From assembly GCF_006439395.2 (NCBI RefSeq), contig NZ_CP083950.1:3596001-3660000 (forward strand): 64,000 nt of DNA. The letters are read 5' to 3'. Every line of letters starts with the position of its first letter. Positions within the stretch are counted from its first letter, which is position 1. This document shows positions 62,086-64,000 of this stretch, piece by piece. The position numbers and the translations under genes were made by a program. The notes below the pieces were generated by a model, which worked only from the letters and a program-made list of their open reading frames with translations, was not told the DNA's origin and ran no database searches. The DNA comes from Mesorhizobium sp. B4-1-4 (GTDB taxonomy: Bacteria; Pseudomonadota; Alphaproteobacteria; Rhizobiales; Rhizobiaceae).

Positions 62086-62549
62086 CCCTCGACGAATTCT
62101 TCCGCATCGGCACCACCGTCACCCTCGGTTCGCACAGATTCGAGCCTGAGGAGATCAAGGCGTTCGCCCGCAAATACGACCCGCAGGTCTTCCATGTCGA
62201 CGAGGAGGCGGCAAAGGACAGCGTGCTTGGCGGCCTCTGCGCCTCCGGCTGGCACACTGCTGCCACCTGGATGAAATACAATCTGGAAAAGCGTATGGAC
62301 GCCGAGGGCTGGGATGGTCCAGGCCCGGTGCCGGAATTCGGTCCCTCGCCTGGTTTCAAGAACCTCAAATGGCTGAAGCCGGTCTATGCCGGCGAGACGG
62401 TGACTTTCACCCGCACCGCTGTTTCCCACCGCCCGATCACTTCACGCCCCGGTTGGCAGTTGCTGGCGCTGCGTTCGGATGCCTTCGATTCGACCGGCGA
62501 CAAGGTGCTGGAATTCGAAAGCGCCGTGCTCGTGAAGGTGGGTGAGTAG
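62082..62549 (+). CDS. MaoC-family dehydratase, second of a pair
   Basis: 155 residues. FARKYDPQVFHVDEEAAKDSVLG has the hydratase Asp/His, LCASGWHTAATWMKY and LKWLKPVYAGETVTF follow. GTG 62082 overlaps the stop of the first MaoC gene by four bases, indicating translational coupling. Similar tandem pairs are frequent in alphaproteobacteria; the specific acyl-CoA substrate is unknown. Confidence 0.9.
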   Translation: MTLDEFFRIGTTVTLGSHRFEPEEIKAFARKYDPQVFHVDEEAAKDSVLGGLCASGWHTAATWMKYNLEKRMDAEGWDGPGPVPEFGPSPGFKNLKWLKPVYAGETVTFTRTAVSHRPITSRPGWQLLALRSDAFDSTGDKVLEFESAVLVKVGE

Positions 62550-62660
62550 CCGGTTCGCGTAAGCGAATTCATCGTGCCAGCGGCACGATGAAAGGCCGGC
62601 GAACGCCGGGACGCTGCGAAGCAGCGGGGACCCGGCAAGCAGGGTGCCGCCCTCGCCCGC

Positions 62661-63206
62661 TCAATGTCCCTCGAACCCGATCAGCGTCCGCACCGGCACG
62701 CCGAGTGCCTCGAGCTTGGCACGCCCTCCCAGATCCGGCAGGTCTATGACGAAGCAGGCGGCCAGGATGTCGGCCCCGATCTGGCGCAAGAGCTTGACCG
62801 CTGCTTCCGCCGTGCCGCCGGTGGCGATCAGGTCGTCGACCAGAATCACCTTCTCGCCAGGTGAAACGCCATCCCTATGCATCTCCATCTCGTCCAGCCC
62901 GTATTCCAGGCTGTAGGCCACGCGCACCGTGTCGAAGGGCAGCTTGCCCTTCTTGCGGATCGGCACGAAGCCGGCCGAGAGCTGATGGGCGACAGCGCCG
63001 CCAAGGATGAAGCCGCGCGCCTCGATGCCGGCGATCTTGTCGATCTTCTGGCCGGCATAGGGATGCACCAGCTCGTCGATGGCGCGGCGAAAGGCGCGCG
63101 CATTGCCGAGCAGCGTGGTGATGTCGCGAAACAGGATGCCGGGCCTGGGATAGTCCGGAATGGTGCGGATCGACGCCAGCAGCGTGTCTTCGAGCGAAGG
63201 TTTCAT
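62661..63206 (-). CDS. apt: Adenine phosphoribosyltransferase
   Basis: 181 residues; salvages adenine to AMP using [59 protein letters not shown] and the PRPP loop [21 protein letters not shown] are complete. ATG 63206 has GGAG eight bases upstream; longer in-frame forms are not conserved. Position near the cytochrome c1 gene is common in rhizobia. Confidence 0.96.
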   Translation of the reverse strand: MKPSLEDTLLASIRTIPDYPRPGILFRDITTLLGNARAFRRAIDELVHPYAGQKIDKIAGIEARGFILGGAVAHQLSAGFVPIRKKGKLPFDTVRVAYSLEYGLDEMEMHRDGVSPGEKVILVDDLIATGGTAEAAVKLLRQIGADILAACFVIDLPDLGGRAKLEALGVPVRTLIGFEGH

Positions 63207-63283
63207 GAGGAGGCTCCGGATGATGCAGCTGACAGGTGAGAAACGGCGCAGGGCCGATCGTAACCCGGCGCCACCGGCAACGG

Positions 63284-63739
63284 CTAGCGCGATGTCGCGG
63301 CCGAGACAAGCGCATCCGGCAAAGGATTGGCCTCGCTCGCTCTGTCCCATGCCTGCGCGGCGATCTTCCACTGCCCTTCGCTCTTCACCAGCAGCAGCAT
63401 TTCCACGGAGCGGCTGGTCTCGGCTCCGTTCTCGGTCATCTCGGCGGCGGCGGCCGCGATCGCGATATTGCCGAAGACCTGAACGGTGACGCCAAGCACA
63501 ACCTCATCGAACGTCCGCAGCGACGTCTCCGACAGTGCGCGCATGCGGGTGACGAAATCATCGACACTGATCGGCCTTGCCGGTCGCGCGGCAGGGTAAA
63601 GGCTGGCGCCTGGGAGGAAATCACCGGCAAAATCGTCCCAGCCAGGCGCGACATCGGGCCCCCAGCTCAGGCTGGCGAACTGGCGGGCAATGACGACCCG
63701 GATCGCATTCTCGTCACGGCTGCGTTGGCTGTCCTGCAT
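63284..63739 (-). CDS. NTF2-like (SnoaL/DUF4440-type) protein
   Basis: 151 residues of an NTF2-like cone fold: [57 protein letters not shown] and [24 protein letters not shown], the ending typical of DUF4440. Substrate or ligand unknown. It separates apt from the cytochrome c1 gene on the same strand. Confidence 0.8.
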   Translation of the reverse strand: MQDSQRSRDENAIRVVIARQFASLSWGPDVAPGWDDFAGDFLPGASLYPAARPARPISVDDFVTRMRALSETSLRTFDEVVLGVTVQVFGNIAIAAAAAEMTENGAETSRSVEMLLLVKSEGQWKIAAQAWDRASEANPLPDALVSAATSR

Positions 63740-63830
63740 GCTCGGCCCTTCCCGGTCCGCTCTGCCATCAGGAACTATAGGCCCATTCCGCCGCCGCCGA
63801 AACCATCGCCAGCCAAGTCGCCGGAAGCAG

Positions 63831-63854
63831 AAAGGGCGCCGCGCGGCGCCCTTT
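63831..63854 (-). terminator. Terminator of the cytochrome c1 gene
   Basis: AAAGGGCGCC / GGCGCCCTTT perfect ten-base stem with four-base loop, 23 bases after the cytochrome c1 stop on the minus strand; T residues follow. Confidence 0.8.
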
Positions 63855-63876
63855 CATAACCCAAATTTCGCGTCGC

Positions 63877-64000
63877 TCAGTGCGCCACGCCTTCCCACAC
63901 CTTGCGCTTGGTCATGTAGACCAGGGCGCCGAACAGAAGCAGGAACACCAGCACACGGAAGCCCATCTTCTTGCGGTCTTCCATGTGCGGCTCGGCCGCC
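63877..64000 (-). CDS. petC: Cytochrome c1, C-terminal end (truncated by window)
   Basis: Only the last ~40 residues are in the window: AAEPHMEDRKKMGFRVLVFL, then LLFGALVYMTKRKVWEGVAH and stop. This EPxMExRKxMGF segment, membrane helix and basic end are those of cytochrome c1 of the bc1 complex, whose C-terminal helix anchors the periplasmic heme domain. The rest lies beyond position 64000. Confidence 0.85.
   Translation of the reverse strand, partial: AAEPHMEDRKKMGFRVLVFLLLFGALVYMTKRKVWEGVAH

Overview
The window is a GC-rich alphaproteobacterial chromosome segment, most like Mesorhizobium or another Phyllobacteriaceae member. This is inferred from gene content (BA14K, DUF3775, extensin-C, DUF1344 and DUF2778 proteins, a MarR/OmpR/kinase cluster beside ilvE, and the end of a cytochrome c1 gene next to apt), from the GC-rich codon use, and from several families of rhizobial-type intergenic repeats. 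No rRNA, tRNA, CRISPR array or prophage was seen. Most of the window is core chromosome with an accessory layer of IS elements, palindromic repeats and decayed genes.

Layout. 1-5.4 kb: DUF3775 protein, two tandem extensin-C proteins (the second frameshifted), a CNNM/CBS protein and an EamA exporter. 5.4-7.6 kb: a sigma-factor remnant, a palindromic mosaic repeat and an IS1182-type element set in a duplicated terminator hairpin. 7.6-16 kb: FMN reductase with a divergent HxlR regulator, thioesterase, purC, a coupled GMC oxidoreductase/enolase-superfamily/3-HIBDH-like operon, and a lipid kinase. 16-24.5 kb: exported proteins of mostly unknown role, a deleted FAD-oxidoreductase remnant and a CapA protein. 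24.5-29.5 kb: a very long uvrB carrying two in-frame repeat insertions and a tail of tandem LFxK motifs, then a decayed IS4-type element inserted in a repeat palindrome. 29.5-39.5 kb: second EamA exporter, an ABC-F gene with a leader-peptide/hairpin upstream region and a large in-frame deletion, small stress and VOC proteins, TPR-sulfotransferase, Kazal-like protein, two cold-shock genes, BA14K, and an IS630 element that rebuilt the stop codon of the neighbouring metallo-beta-lactamase-fold gene. 39.5-46.9 kb: ilvE, a MarR-response regulator-histidine kinase operon with a near-perfect palindrome upstream, GT4 glycosyltransferase, CsaA, YbjN, UbiK. 47-53.3 kb: BrnA-like orphan, lgt-methyltransferase-pgeF-M24 peptidase run, lipoprotein, prs. 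53.3-64 kb: AraC regulator, Fsr-like MFS exporter, chloroperoxidase-like hydrolase with divergent OhrR-type regulator, rplY-pth-ychF, CorA, two MaoC proteins, apt, NTF2-like protein and the 3' end of cytochrome c1.

How parts fit together. Housekeeping blocks cover purine/nucleotide supply (purC, prs, apt), translation (rplY, pth, ychF, csaA), envelope maturation (lgt, pgeF) and respiration (petC end, ubiK). Regulator-target pairs read off divergent promoters are HxlR/FMN reductase and OhrR-like/chloroperoxidase. The strongest candidates for something unusual are the ABC-F locus (leader peptide, hairpins, and a protein lacking half of NBD1), the repeat-invaded uvrB, and the three-copy mosaic element that itself serves as an IS target. 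Two G-run frameshifts (2042-2046, 6156-6159) and an A7 frameshift (38463-38469) need read-level checking because homopolymers are also typical assembly errors.
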